Below are positions 35,401 through 44,174 of a stretch of DNA of 64,000 bases, one piece after another. The number at the start of each line of letters is the position of its first letter. Within the stretch, counting starts at the first letter, position 1. The stretch lies in NCBI RefSeq assembly GCF_037404875.1, contig NZ_JBBELO010000018.1, positions 91,639 to 155,638 of the forward strand. The letters are read 5' to 3'. The stretch is from Orlajensenia sp037404875. GTDB lineage: Bacteria > Actinomycetota > Actinomycetes > Actinomycetales > Microbacteriaceae. The position numbers and the translations under genes are program-made. The notes beneath the pieces were generated by a model, which was not told where the DNA came from, did no database searches, and saw only the letters and a list, made by a program, of their open reading frames with translations.

Positions 35401-35833
35401 GCAGGTGGGTTCCCTCGGGATCGGTGATGCCGTTCTGCGGTCGGTTCAGGCCGAGGGAGAGCTCGGCGCCGAAGACGGTGCGCATGCCGGGGTAGCTCTC
35501 GGCCGCCTCCGCCAGCCGCACCACCCCGTAGAGGCCGTCGTGGTCGGTGATGCCGATGCCGTGCAGCCCCAGCCGTTGCGCCTCCTCGAGCAGCTGCTCC
35601 GGCGACGAGGCCCCGTCGAGGAAACTGAAGGTGGAGTGCAGATGCAGTTCGGCGTAGGGAACAGCAGGATCCGTGCTCGGCGCAATGGCCTTGGGCCGGT
35701 AGGGCTGGCGCTTGCGCGAGAAGGCCGGCGCGTCGCCCCCGTCCGCGATCAGGCGCTGGCCGCCCGGGCGACGCCGGTCGGAGAGCGAGCGTTCCAGTTC
35801 CGACCAGGGAATCGGGGGATTGCTGAAGCCCAT
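32426..35833 (-). CDS. dnaE2: error-prone DNA polymerase III alpha subunit DnaE2
   Basis: 1135-aa C-family polymerase. It begins with the typical DnaE2 N-terminus (MGFSNPPIPWSELERSLSDR), a PHP domain (AELHLHSTFSFLDGASSP, about 54-71), the catalytic palm (ClGRGSAANS-like CQGRGSAANSAVCY, PDIDVDFD), and C-terminal helix-hairpin-helix and OB folds. It performs damage-tolerant synthesis with ImuA' and ImuB. ATG 35833 shares one base with the imuB stop (TGATG). DUF3097 follows. Confidence 0.95.
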   Translation of the reverse strand: MGFSNPPIPWSELERSLSDRRRPGGQRLIADGGDAPAFSRKRQPYRPKAIAPSTDPAVPYAELHLHSTFSFLDGASSPEQLLEEAQRLGLHGIGITDHDGLYGVVRLAEAAESYPGMRTVFGAELSLGLNRPQNGITDPEGTHLLVLARGEAGYHRLASAITAAQLAGGEKGKPLYDLAELAERSGGDWLVLTGCRKGAVRQALAAGGAPAAAKALDALIDGFGRENVVVELFDHGHPHDSAANDELAALAASAGLPVVATGAVHYATPDEHRLASALAAVRARRSLDEMDGWLPGSAGAHLRSGAEMERLFARFPGAVANTVRFADELAFTLRSARPRLPKQKVPAGHTPMSWLRELVWRGAAEKYPGVPEAVRARLERELDVIELKDFPGYFLIVHDIVQEARRRGILCQGRGSAANSAVCYTLGITAVDSIFYDLPFERFLSSMRNEEPDIDVDFDSDRREEIIQYVYDKYGRHNAAQVANVISYRPKAAVRDMAKALGFSGGQQDAWTKQVERWGAEITSADHDIPGPVIELAEKLLSFPRHLGIHSGGMVLTDRPVGEVCPIEHARMDKRTVLQWDKDDCAWMGLVKFDLLGLGMLAALQYTFDTVRDDLGEQWSLDTLPKEEPAVYDMLCRADSIGVFQVESRAQMGTLPRLQPRRFYDLVVEIALIRPGPVQGGAVHPFIRRKMGTEPISYLHPKLEPVLERTLGVPLFQEQLMQMAVAVGDCTAEDADRLRRAMGSKRGVEKISTLKAKLYEGMARNGISDEVADSIYGKIEAFASFGFAESHAISFALLVYASSWFKLHYPAAFLAALLRAQPMGFYSPQTLTADARRHGVQVRRPDILRSRAHAGLEPLAEGTGGIRVTGRDSCREGIQPPTGSFDARRPDESAAHRRDGAFAVRLGLAEVKGIGVALAERIVAEREAHGAYRSMSDLARRVGLKTEQLEALSAAGAFASLGLAPREALWVAGDAAQDRAAYLDGSVLVVQPPLLPMLSDVEQVVYDLWTTGISPDDHPIRHAREGLQARGVLSVEALHSAENGRRYEVGGVVTHRQRPATAGGITFLNIEDETGTLNVIAGVGVWNRYRRVAREAPAMIVRGMLERSQEGIVNLVADRFEPLTVAAHNKSRDFS

Positions 35834-37389
35834 CAGTCGTACCTGGCCTCGGCCTGCCAGGCCTCGCCCTCGAGCAGCAGCAGCCAGGCGATGCCGTCGT
35901 CGTCCACGAGCTGCAGGCGGCAGACGCGGCGGGCCTTCGCGGAATCCCACCAGCGTTCGACGACGGGCCACGGCCCGGCCCAGGCTGCGACGGCCCGCAT
36001 CTCGGCGGCGCGGCCGGTGGGGGAGAAGAAGCGCGGTTCGCCCGTGAGCATCCCGCGGTCATCGACGATCACCGGCGCGCCGGCATCCGTCAGCACGGTG
36101 ACCGGCCGCGCAGCCCGGAACACGGTGGCCGGGGCCAGGTCGGGAAGGCTGCCCGGCCATGGCCGCTCGGCACTCGCGACCGCATCCGCCGGGGGCTCAT
36201 CGCCCCAGGGAACCAGGATCTGGCGGTCGGCGAGCAGCCGGCCTCCGCCGATGACGGCCGTCACGACGCCCTCATGGCCGAGCATGCTCTGCACCCGGGT
36301 GAGGCCGTGGTGCACGCGCTCGTCGGGACCGGATCCCCAGAGCCCCTCTTCGTGATTCGCCGTGGAATCGGTGCGCTCCGGAGCGATCGTGACCGCGGCA
36401 ACCGCAGAGCGCAGGCCGCTGTCGACGGCTCCGCTTCCCTGCAGCTGCCAGCGCACCCGGTCGAGCACGTCGGTGGGCGTGAACCAGCGCGGATGCATCC
36501 AGCTGCGTTCGACGACCTCGCCGGATTCCGAGAGCACGCTCACCCGCACTCCGGTGCACACCAGGCGCGCCTTCGTCATGGCGGCGATGAAGTCCTCGGC
36601 AGCCGTACGCACGCCGAAGCTCACCTGGTCGACCCGGTCGAGGGGAGGCTCGAACGCGACGGTGACCTCGAAGTCCTTCGGGGGAGTGCGGGCGATGACC
36701 ATGCGGCCGTCCCGGCCGGCGGCGATGGCGTGGGCGTGCGCGCCGATGGCCCCGAACCGGCGATGCACGTCGACGGCGGGCAGGGCGGCGAAGTCGCCGA
36801 GGCTGCGCACGCCGAGTCGCAGCAGGAGGGTGCTCAGCGAGGGCTCGACGAGCAGGCCGATGGGCAGCGGGGCGAGGAACGTGGAGGAGCCGCCAGGTTC
36901 GACGATGCCGATGCGGTCGGAGCCGCTGCGCCGGGCGGCCTGCTCGGCGGCGAACGGCCCGTCGGCGATGCCCACGCGGGCGTCGGTGATGCCGAGTTCG
37001 GCGAGGCAGTCCAGCAGCACGGCGGCCGCCTGTCGTTCGCCCCCGTAGAACCGTGCGGGGCCGCGCGAGCGCACGGCGCAGGTGCCGGGCCGGATGAGCT
37101 GCACGCCGGGGGTGGCCTGCTCGATGCGGGCCAGCACCGGCTCGAACGCGCGGGCGTCGTGCAGGGGGTCGTAGGGCAGGGTGATGAGCTGCGTGCACCG
37201 GGCCTGGGCCTCGCGCAGCTTGAGGCCGCGCGCCACGCCGTCGCGTCGGGCGGCGGGCGAGCAGGCGAACACGAGGGCACGGTCGATGAGAGCGACGGGC
37301 GCGTGCGCATCGATGCCGCCGGCACGCATGGCCGCCGTCACGGGCCAGTCGGGACACCAGAGCACGATGGTGCGGCCGAGCGGGCTCAC
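35833..37389 (-). CDS. imuB: ImuB-type Y-family polymerase homologue
   Basis: 518-aa protein with the ImuB start (TIVLWCPDWPVTAAMRAGG), palm/thumb and little-finger regions, and a long C-terminal extension (about 370-518) used in other species to bind the beta clamp and mutasome partners. The usual acidic polymerase catalytic residues are not evident, as expected for ImuB, which acts as a scaffold for DnaE2. GTG 37389 overlaps the imuA' stop by 4 nt and its stop overlaps dnaE2. Confidence 0.9.
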   Translation of the reverse strand: MSPLGRTIVLWCPDWPVTAAMRAGGIDAHAPVALIDRALVFACSPAARRDGVARGLKLREAQARCTQLITLPYDPLHDARAFEPVLARIEQATPGVQLIRPGTCAVRSRGPARFYGGERQAAAVLLDCLAELGITDARVGIADGPFAAEQAARRSGSDRIGIVEPGGSSTFLAPLPIGLLVEPSLSTLLLRLGVRSLGDFAALPAVDVHRRFGAIGAHAHAIAAGRDGRMVIARTPPKDFEVTVAFEPPLDRVDQVSFGVRTAAEDFIAAMTKARLVCTGVRVSVLSESGEVVERSWMHPRWFTPTDVLDRVRWQLQGSGAVDSGLRSAVAAVTIAPERTDSTANHEEGLWGSGPDERVHHGLTRVQSMLGHEGVVTAVIGGGRLLADRQILVPWGDEPPADAVASAERPWPGSLPDLAPATVFRAARPVTVLTDAGAPVIVDDRGMLTGEPRFFSPTGRAAEMRAVAAWAGPWPVVERWWDSAKARRVCRLQLVDDDGIAWLLLLEGEAWQAEARYD

Positions 37390-38123
37390 CGGGCCACCGC
37401 CTGCAGTCGGGGAGCGGCATCCTCGCCGACGGTGAAGGCCTGCTCGGGATCGGGGAGCCACAGCCGGGCGGTACGCGGTCGTGAGCCGCCCAGCCGGCCG
37501 GTCGCCGTGACGGTCGCCTCGCGGGCACGCAGGTAGCCGTGGCCTCTGCCGAGCCCCGACCAGCTGCTCTGCTCGAGCGTGAGGCGCGCCTCGCTCTGCG
37601 GCCAGGGACCGAGCACGATGAGAGCGGCCCCGCGTTGGCGCAGCCTCGCCGCGAGCCGGGCGACATCCGAATCGCTCGCCCGCATCGGCGGCCGCAGCAC
37701 GACGACGCTGAGCACGTCGACGAGCGCGGCCGTCGCGAGCAGCCAGTGCTCACCGGGATCGGGAACCAGCACGAGGCGTTCCAGGTCGATGCCGAACCGG
37801 GTGGCCGCCTCGGCTCCGAAGTCGGGAACGCCGACGACGCCGCACCACGCCCCGCTCGCCGACGGGGCCGCGAGCATCGCCATCGCGAGCGTGAGGGAGC
37901 CCTCCACCGAATAGGCTGCTCCCTGCCGCAGGCTTCCCCCGGGAAGCACGGCGGCGATCGCCGACGAGGTCGGCAGTGCCGGGCTGTCGAGGCTCGTGGA
38001 CTGCATGCCGCGGATGCGGGCCTGAAGCTCGGCGACGCGTTCCAGGTTCGCCGCGGCGTCCTCGACCGGGGAGGCTCCGTTCAACGGAAACCCGGTCGAA
38101 GACGAGGATGAGACGGCGGCCAT
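37386..38123 (-). CDS. imuA': ImuA'-like RecA-fold mutasome protein
   Basis: 245-aa protein, RecA/ImuA'-like in its core (SVEGSLTLAMAMLAAPSASGAWCGVVGVPDFG) but without a recognisable GKT Walker A. It is the first gene of imuA'-imuB-dnaE2. ATG 38123 is preferred because AGGGG lies 5 nt upstream; GTG 38129 is the alternative. A LexA-type palindrome sits 18 nt upstream. Role: accessory factor of SOS mutagenesis, interacting with ImuB/DnaE2. Confidence 0.82.
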   Translation of the reverse strand: MAAVSSSSSTGFPLNGASPVEDAAANLERVAELQARIRGMQSTSLDSPALPTSSAIAAVLPGGSLRQGAAYSVEGSLTLAMAMLAAPSASGAWCGVVGVPDFGAEAATRFGIDLERLVLVPDPGEHWLLATAALVDVLSVVVLRPPMRASDSDVARLAARLRQRGAALIVLGPWPQSEARLTLEQSSWSGLGRGHGYLRAREATVTATGRLGGSRPRTARLWLPDPEQAFTVGEDAAPRLQAVAR

Positions 38124-38140
38124 GGACACCCCTTCAGTTT

Positions 38141-38154
38141 CGAACTCTTGTTCT
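38141..38154 (-). promoter_or_regulatory. LexA (SOS) box upstream of imuA'
   Basis: On the minus strand AGAACAAGAGTTCG: GAAC-N4-GTTC, matching the actinobacterial CGAAC-N4-GTTCG consensus at 9 of 10 fixed positions. It is placed directly before the mutasome operon, where LexA control is expected. Confidence 0.8.
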
Positions 38155-38206
38155 AACTAGTCAAGTCGATACCGCCGACATGCAGCATGTCGCGAGGGGG
38201 CTCTCG

Positions 38207-38212
38207 TAGCAT
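38207..38212 (+). promoter_or_regulatory. leaderless -10 (TAGCAT) of the leader ORF/GH15 unit
   Basis: TAGCAT, GAGCCC spacer, ATG 38219, which begins a 14-codon ORF rather than the GH15 gene itself. Confidence 0.5.
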
Positions 38213-38218
38213 GAGCCC

Positions 38219-38263
38219 ATGTCGAGCCCGCTCTTGCCCGTGAACCCGGATTCCCTGTCGTGA
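38219..38263 (+). CDS. leader peptide ORF (14 aa) coupled to the GH15 gene
   Basis: ATG 38219 lies 6 nt after TAGCAT and encodes MSSPLLPVNPDSLS, stopping at TGA 38261-38263. That stop overlaps the GTG start (38260) of the GH15 gene as GTGA. The GH15 start has no Shine-Dalgarno sequence, so translation of this short leaderless ORF may deliver ribosomes to it. Three prolines, two of them next to Leu or Val, could slow ribosomes. Expression is not demonstrated. Confidence 0.45.
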   Translation: MSSPLLPVNPDSLS

Positions 38264-40044
38264 CCCAGCCGATCGAGGACTACGCGCTGTTGTCCAACAG
38301 CCGCACCTGCGCCCTGGTCGGCAAGGACGGATCCATCGACTGGCTGTGCCTGCCGCGCTTCGACTCGCCGTCCGCCTTCGGCGCACTACTGGGAACGCCC
38401 GATCACGGCCGGTGGTTGCTGCGTCCGGAGGATCCGGATGCGACGCTGGAGCGCCACTACCTCACCGACACCTTCACCGTCGTGAACACCTGGACGACGA
38501 AGGAGGGCGTCGTCGAGGTGCTCGACACCATGCCGCGCACCCGCGGCCACATCGACGTGCTGCGCCAGGTGCGCGGCATCCGCGGAACCGTGCCGATGCG
38601 CCAGGAGATCCGCATCCGGTTCGCCTACGCCAGCGCTCTGCCCTGGGTGCGCCAGATCGAGGAGGATGGCTCCCCGGCACTGCTGGCGGTATGCGGCCCG
38701 GATGCCATCATCGTGCGGGGGCCCCGGCTGAACGCCCGCAACCACCTGCACGAGTCGCTGTTCTCCGTGGGAGAGGGGGAGGTGCAGCGCATCTCGCTGA
38801 GCTGGTTCCCCTCCAACGAGCAGGCGCCGCCGCGTCCAGACGGCGACTCGGCCTTCATCGCCTCGGGGCAGTGGTGGTCCAACTGGGCGGCGACCTGCGA
38901 GCACGACGGCCCGTACCGTGACCAGGTGGTGCGATCGCTGCTCGTGCTGCGCGCCCTCACCCACGAGGAGACGGGCGGCATCGTCGCGGCAGCGACGACG
39001 TCGCTTCCCGAGCAGCTCGGCGGGCCGCGCAACTGGGACTACCGCTACGTCTGGTTGCGGGATGCGTCACTGACCCTGCAGGCCCTGCTCGCCCACGGCT
39101 ACTCCGAGGAGGCGATGACGTGGCGCGAATGGCTGTTGCGCACGATCGCCGGTGACCCGGCCGACGTGCAGATCATGTACGGCGTGGCCGGTGAGCGCTA
39201 CATCCCCGAGCGCGAGATCGCCTCGCTGCCCGGCTACGCCGACTCGCGCCCCGTTCGAGTGGGCAACGCTGCCGTCGACCAGTACCAGGCCGACGTGATC
39301 GGCGAGGTCATGGTCGCCCTCCACGAGGCCCGCAAGGCGGGCGTCATCGACACGCAGTTCTCCTGGCCGCTGCAGCGCGCGCTCATCGGCTTCGTCGAGT
39401 CGAACGTGGCGCGCAAGGACCAGGGCCTGTGGGAGATGCGCGGAGAGCCTCATTACTTCACGCACTCCCGAGTGATGATGTGGGCGGCGCTGGACCGGGC
39501 GATCATGGCCAGTGCCGAGTTCTCGGTGCCCGGACCGCGGGAGCGCTGGAAGACGCTGCGCGAGCAGTTGCGCACCGAGATCGACGCGAAGGGCGTGGAC
39601 CCCGTGCGCGGATGCTTCGTGCAGTACTACGGCACGACAGAGGTGGACGCCTCCCTGCTGCTCCTGCCCGAGGTGGGCTACTGCGCGTTCGATGACCCCC
39701 GCATGCTCGCGACCGTCGCGGCGATCGAGAGCGACCTCATGAACGACGGGCTCGTGCACCGCTACCGTACCGAGGCGAACGTCGACGGGCTTCCGCCGGG
39801 GGAGTTCCCCTTCCTCGCCTGCTCGTTCTGGCTCGTGCGGCAGTACGCCAAGACGGCCCGCCTGTCCGAGGCGCGCGCGCTCATGGACCGGCTCGTCGGA
39901 TACTGCAGCGACCTCGGGCTGCTCGCCGAGGAGATCGACCCGGCGACGGGCGCCCACGTCGGCAACTATCCGCAGGCCTTCTCGCACCTGGCGCTCGTCG
40001 GCGCCGCCGACGCCATCGCCGAGGCGGAACAGCAGGGCCGCTGA
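38260..40044 (+). CDS. glycoside hydrolase family 15 protein (trehalase/glucoamylase-like)
   Basis: 594-aa GH15 enzyme with an N-terminal beta-sandwich (IEDYALLSNSRTCALVG, GSIDWLCLPRFDSPSAF) and a C-terminal (alpha/alpha)6 barrel. General acid region is KDQGLWEMRGEPHYFTHSRVM (about residues 388-408) and the base is in EEIDPATG. Mycobacterial relatives are trehalases. Cytosolic. With TreS and GlgC/GlgA in the window, a role in trehalose/alpha-glucan turnover is plausible. Start GTG 38260 overlaps a leaderless leader ORF. A strong terminator follows. Confidence 0.88.
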   Translation: MTQPIEDYALLSNSRTCALVGKDGSIDWLCLPRFDSPSAFGALLGTPDHGRWLLRPEDPDATLERHYLTDTFTVVNTWTTKEGVVEVLDTMPRTRGHIDVLRQVRGIRGTVPMRQEIRIRFAYASALPWVRQIEEDGSPALLAVCGPDAIIVRGPRLNARNHLHESLFSVGEGEVQRISLSWFPSNEQAPPRPDGDSAFIASGQWWSNWAATCEHDGPYRDQVVRSLLVLRALTHEETGGIVAAATTSLPEQLGGPRNWDYRYVWLRDASLTLQALLAHGYSEEAMTWREWLLRTIAGDPADVQIMYGVAGERYIPEREIASLPGYADSRPVRVGNAAVDQYQADVIGEVMVALHEARKAGVIDTQFSWPLQRALIGFVESNVARKDQGLWEMRGEPHYFTHSRVMMWAALDRAIMASAEFSVPGPRERWKTLREQLRTEIDAKGVDPVRGCFVQYYGTTEVDASLLLLPEVGYCAFDDPRMLATVAAIESDLMNDGLVHRYRTEANVDGLPPGEFPFLACSFWLVRQYAKTARLSEARALMDRLVGYCSDLGLLAEEIDPATGAHVGNYPQAFSHLALVGAADAIAEAEQQGR

Positions 40045-40050
40045 GACGAC

Positions 40051-40078
40051 GAAAGCCGGGTCTTTCGACCCGGCTTTC
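40051..40078. terminator. strong hairpin terminator between the GH15 gene and tRNA-Leu
   Basis: Perfect 12-bp stem GAAAGCCGGGTC / GACCCGGCTTTC around a TTTC loop, with AAAG/CTTT ends that give a T-rich 3' arm on both strands. It can serve GH15 (rightward) and the tRNA (leftward). Confidence 0.85.
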
Positions 40079-40097
40079 TGACTGTCTCAACACAGTG

Positions 40098-40182
40098 TGC
40101 GCGAGGGGGGACTTGAACCCCCACGCCCTATACGGGCACTAGCACCTCAAGCTAGCGCGTCTGCCTATTCCGCCACCCGCGC
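40098..40182 (-). tRNA. tRNA-Leu (GAG anticodon)
   Basis: An 85-nt class II tRNA on the minus strand. Acceptor stem GCGCGGG pairs with CTCGCGC (one G-T pair), discriminator A at 40098. The anticodon loop TTGAGGT (anticodon at 40148-40146) is flanked by a GCTAGC-type stem, followed by a long variable arm and the T-arm GGGGG TTCAAGT CCCCC. CCA is not encoded (next bases CAC). A TAATGT hexamer about 40 nt upstream is a candidate -10. Confidence 0.96.
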
Positions 40183-40283
40183 ATGTGTTCTTCGCGTCGC
40201 GATCTCTCGCGGCCACGAGCTAAGACATTACCACGAGTTCACGGCTGCCCTCGCACCGGCCCAGGCCGCCCGGGCGTGTCCGG

Positions 40284-40289
40284 TAGCGT
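40284..40289 (+). promoter_or_regulatory. leaderless -10 (TAGCGT) of the M20 peptidase gene
   Basis: TAGCGT, GGCGGC spacer, ATG 40296. Confidence 0.5.
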
Positions 40290-40295
40290 GGCGGC

Positions 40296-41597
40296 ATGGC
40301 ACCCGCCGAACTCGAGAACACCGCCGCGATGGCCCGCGACCTCATCCGCTTCGACACCACGAACTACGGAGACGGTCGCTCCAACGGCGAGAGGCAGGCC
40401 GCTGAGTACGTCGAGGCGCACCTCTCACGACTGGGACTGCGCCCGCGGCTGTTCGAGAGCGAACCCGGACGCACGAGCGTCCTCGCGCGGGTGCCCGGCC
40501 GGGATGCGTCAAAGCCCGCCCTCGTGGTGCACGGCCATCTCGACGTCGTGCCGGCTGATGCCGCGAACTGGAGCGTCGACCCCTTCGCCGGCGAGGTGCG
40601 AGACGGGCTGCTGTGGGGTCGCGGAGCCGTGGACATGAAGAACATGGATGCCATGATCATCGGCGCGCTCGATGACATCCTGAGCTCGGGCCGGCAGCCG
40701 GAACGCGACCTCGTCGTCGCGTTCTTCGCCGACGAGGAGAACGGCGGGGTCTTCGGCGCGCAGTGGCTCGTCCGCAATCACCCCGAGCTCTTCGCCGGGG
40801 CGAGCGAGGCGATCAGCGAGGTCGGCGGCTACTCCACCCAGGTCGGCGAGCAGCGCGCCTACCTGTTGCAGACCGGCGAGAAGGCGCTCGTGTGGGTCAC
40901 GCTGATCGCGCGGGGTCAGGCGGCACACGGCTCGCGCCTCATCCGGCAGAACGCCGTGACGCGGCTCGCGGAGGCCGTTGCGGCGCTCGGTCGGCGCGAG
41001 TGGCCCATCCGGCTCACCGACACCACCCGGCAGCTGCTCGACGAGGTCGCCGGCATCCTCGGCGTCGACCCGCGCGTCGTCGGGCCCGACGAGCTCGCGC
41101 TCTCGACGGGCTCCGCCTCCGGCTTCATCCAAGCCACCCTGCGCACGACGACCAACCCGACCATGCTGCAGGCCGGCTACAAGGCCAACGTCATCCCCGA
41201 CCGGGCCGAGGCGCGGATCGACATCCGCACCCTGCCGGGCGAGGAGGACGCCGTGCTCGCCGAGGTGCGCGAGATCGTCGGCGAGGACATCGAGCTCGTC
41301 GTGACCCACCGCGACATCGGACTGGAGAACCCGTTCTCGGGCCCCCTGGTCGAGGCGATGTCCGCCGCGCTGTCGCGGCACGATCCCGAGGCGCGGGTGC
41401 TGCCCTACCTGCTCTCGGGCGGCACCGACAACAAGTCGCTCGCCACCCTCGGCATCGCCGGATACGGGTTCGCCCCGCTGCGCCTGCCTGCCGGCCTCGA
41501 CTTCCCGGCGATGTTCCACGGGGTTGATGAGCGCGTACCCCTCGACGCGCTACTCTTTGGACGAAGGGTGCTGAATGATCTGCTCCTGACCTACTAG
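40296..41597 (+). CDS. M20 family metallopeptidase (dipeptidase/deacylase type)
   Basis: 433-aa M20/ArgE-DapE-family enzyme. Metal and catalytic residues appear in VHGHLDVVP, GRGAVDMKN (Asp bridging the metals) and FFADEENGG (catalytic Glu and metal Glu), with a dimerisation domain from about 200 (RGQAAHGSRL). It cleaves peptides or N-acyl amino acids; the substrate cannot be set by sequence. ATG 40296 is leaderless. UppP follows 24 nt after the stop. Confidence 0.88.
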   Translation: MAPAELENTAAMARDLIRFDTTNYGDGRSNGERQAAEYVEAHLSRLGLRPRLFESEPGRTSVLARVPGRDASKPALVVHGHLDVVPADAANWSVDPFAGEVRDGLLWGRGAVDMKNMDAMIIGALDDILSSGRQPERDLVVAFFADEENGGVFGAQWLVRNHPELFAGASEAISEVGGYSTQVGEQRAYLLQTGEKALVWVTLIARGQAAHGSRLIRQNAVTRLAEAVAALGRREWPIRLTDTTRQLLDEVAGILGVDPRVVGPDELALSTGSASGFIQATLRTTTNPTMLQAGYKANVIPDRAEARIDIRTLPGEEDAVLAEVREIVGEDIELVVTHRDIGLENPFSGPLVEAMSAALSRHDPEARVLPYLLSGGTDNKSLATLGIAGYGFAPLRLPAGLDFPAMFHGVDERVPLDALLFGRRVLNDLLLTY

Positions 41598-41621
41598 CTC
41601 ACTAGACGTCGAAGGCAGACC

Positions 41622-42476
<855 letters not shown>

Positions 42477-42490
42477 CGCGGCGGCGCGGC

Positions 42491-43414
42491 TCAGCCGCGG
42501 CGGGGGTCGTCGGGCTTCTCGCCCGGACGATCTCCGCGGTGGCGCAGGTACTTCTCGAACTCCTGAGCGATCGCCTCACCGCTGGCCTCAGGGGAGTCCA
42601 CGGTGTCGCGCGCCTGCTCGAGGCCGGCGATGTACGCGGCCATGTCCTCGTCGTCGGCCGCGAGCGCGTCGATTCCGCTCTCCCATGCCTCGGCCTCGCT
42701 CACGAGATCGCCGCGGGGGATGGTGACGTCGACGAGCTCCTCGAGCCGGTCGATGAGGGCGAGCATCGCCTTGGGCGAAGGGGCGTTGTGCACGTAGTGG
42801 GGAACCGACGCCCAGATCGAGAGGGTCGGGATTCCCGCCCGCTCCGCGGCATCCGCGATGACGCTGAGGATGCCGACGGGTCCCTCGTAGCTCGAGCGCT
42901 CCAGGCCCAGCTCCGCGCGCAGCTCGGGGTTGTCGCTCGAGGAGCTGAGCGAGATGGGCCGCGTGTGTGGGACGTCGGCGAGCATGGCACCGAGGAAGAC
43001 GATGGCGCTGATGTCGGCGGCGAGGGCGGAATCGATCACGTCGGCGGCGAAGTTCTTCCAGCTGCGGGAGGGCTCGGTGCCCAGCAGCAGGTAGATGTTG
43101 CCGGTGTTGGCACCGCTCACCTGCAGGGCGGCGTCCTCGGCGAGCGAGGCGACCTGGCCCGTCGGCACGGCGGGGCCGTAGAGCACCGCTCCCGGCCACT
43201 CGAGGTAGCGCCGGCCGTCGTCGCCGAGCGTCGCGGTCGGGCGGTTGAACTGGTAGTCGAAGTACAGCTCGGGGTCGACCGAGAAGATCTCGATGAGGTC
43301 GAGCTCCTCCTTCAACGAGCGCACCGCCCCGGATGCCGCTTCCCCGGCGTCGTTCCATCCCTCGAATGCGACCACCAGAATGCGTCCGCCGAGAATGCCG
43401 CTGCGCTCAGCCAC
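42491..43414 (-). CDS. PAC2 family protein
   Basis: 307-aa protein beginning at GTG 43414 (AERSGILGGRILVVAFEGWNDAG), the PAC2 start. Middle signatures are LLLGTEPSRSWKNFAADVID and WASVPHYVHNAPSPKAMLALI. PAC2 proteins resemble proteasome assembly chaperones; their role in actinobacteria is uncertain. The C-terminus is charged. A candidate -10 TATCCT is at 43465-43470, divergent from the HAD gene. Conserved neighbour of HAD and TrmI in this phylum. Confidence 0.85.
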   Translation of the reverse strand: MAERSGILGGRILVVAFEGWNDAGEAASGAVRSLKEELDLIEIFSVDPELYFDYQFNRPTATLGDDGRRYLEWPGAVLYGPAVPTGQVASLAEDAALQVSGANTGNIYLLLGTEPSRSWKNFAADVIDSALAADISAIVFLGAMLADVPHTRPISLSSSSDNPELRAELGLERSSYEGPVGILSVIADAAERAGIPTLSIWASVPHYVHNAPSPKAMLALIDRLEELVDVTIPRGDLVSEAEAWESGIDALAADDEDMAAYIAGLEQARDTVDSPEASGEAIAQEFEKYLRHRGDRPGEKPDDPRRG

Positions 43415-43482
43415 CGGGTGCGACCTCGTTTCGTTGAGGGGCCGCACGCGCGACCCTGGACTCAAGGATAGAGCCCGACCCG

Positions 43483-43488
43483 TAGACT
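43483..43488 (+). promoter_or_regulatory. leaderless -10 (TAGACT) of the HAD-TrmI unit
   Basis: TAGACT, 8 nt, GTG 43497. Confidence 0.45.
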
Positions 43489-43496
43489 TGTCGGTT

Positions 43497-44174
43497 GTGG
43501 AAACTGTTGCGCCTGCTGCCGTGCTCTGGGACATGGACGGGACGCTCGTCGACACCGAACCGTACTGGATGAGCGCCGAGATCGAACTCGTCACCTCGTT
43601 CGGGGGAGGCTGGACGCACGCGGACTGCCTGCGCGTCGTCGGCCTCGGCCTCTGGGAATCGGCGAAGGTCTTCCAGCAGGCGGGCGTCGCGCTCGACGCC
43701 GACACGATCGTCTACCGGCTCACCGCCTCGGTACAGGAGCAGCTCGATGCCGAGGGCATCCCGTGGCGGCCGGGCGCTCGAGAGCTGCTCGCGCAATTGC
43801 GCGAGCGGGGAACCAAGACGGCCCTCGTGACCATGTCGGTGCGCTCCATGGCGGAGCAGATCGCGGGCCTGGTCGGCTTTCCGGCGTTCGACGTGATCGT
43901 CACCGGCGACAGCGTGGCGAACGCAAAGCCACACCCGGAGCCCTACCTCACCGCGGCACGCCTGCTCGGGGTCGATGCCGCGGACTGCGTCGCGATCGAG
44001 GACTCGGTTCCCGGCCTGGCCTCGGCCGTGGCATCCGGAGCGGTCACGATCGGCGTGCCCCACCAGGTTCCGCTCGCCGAGAGCGATGCCTACACCCTGT
44101 TCTCGTCGCTGAGCGACGTGAGCGCAGCCGACATCGACGCCCTCTTCGCCGGAGCCGAACGGAGCACGCGATGA
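43497..44174 (+). CDS. HAD-superfamily phosphatase (beta-phosphoglucomutase/CbbY-like)
   Basis: 225-aa HAD hydrolase with motif I DMDGTLVDTEP (about 12-22), motif II Thr in VTMSVRS, a conserved Lys in NAKPHPEPY and motif IV AIEDSVPGLASA. It has the helical cap of subfamily IA. Substrate unknown (small phosphosugar or nucleotide). GTG 43497 fits TAGACT 8 nt upstream; the stop overlaps trmI by 4 nt (ATGA). Confidence 0.86.
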   Translation: METVAPAAVLWDMDGTLVDTEPYWMSAEIELVTSFGGGWTHADCLRVVGLGLWESAKVFQQAGVALDADTIVYRLTASVQEQLDAEGIPWRPGARELLAQLRERGTKTALVTMSVRSMAEQIAGLVGFPAFDVIVTGDSVANAKPHPEPYLTAARLLGVDAADCVAIEDSVPGLASAVASGAVTIGVPHQVPLAESDAYTLFSSLSDVSAADIDALFAGAERSTR

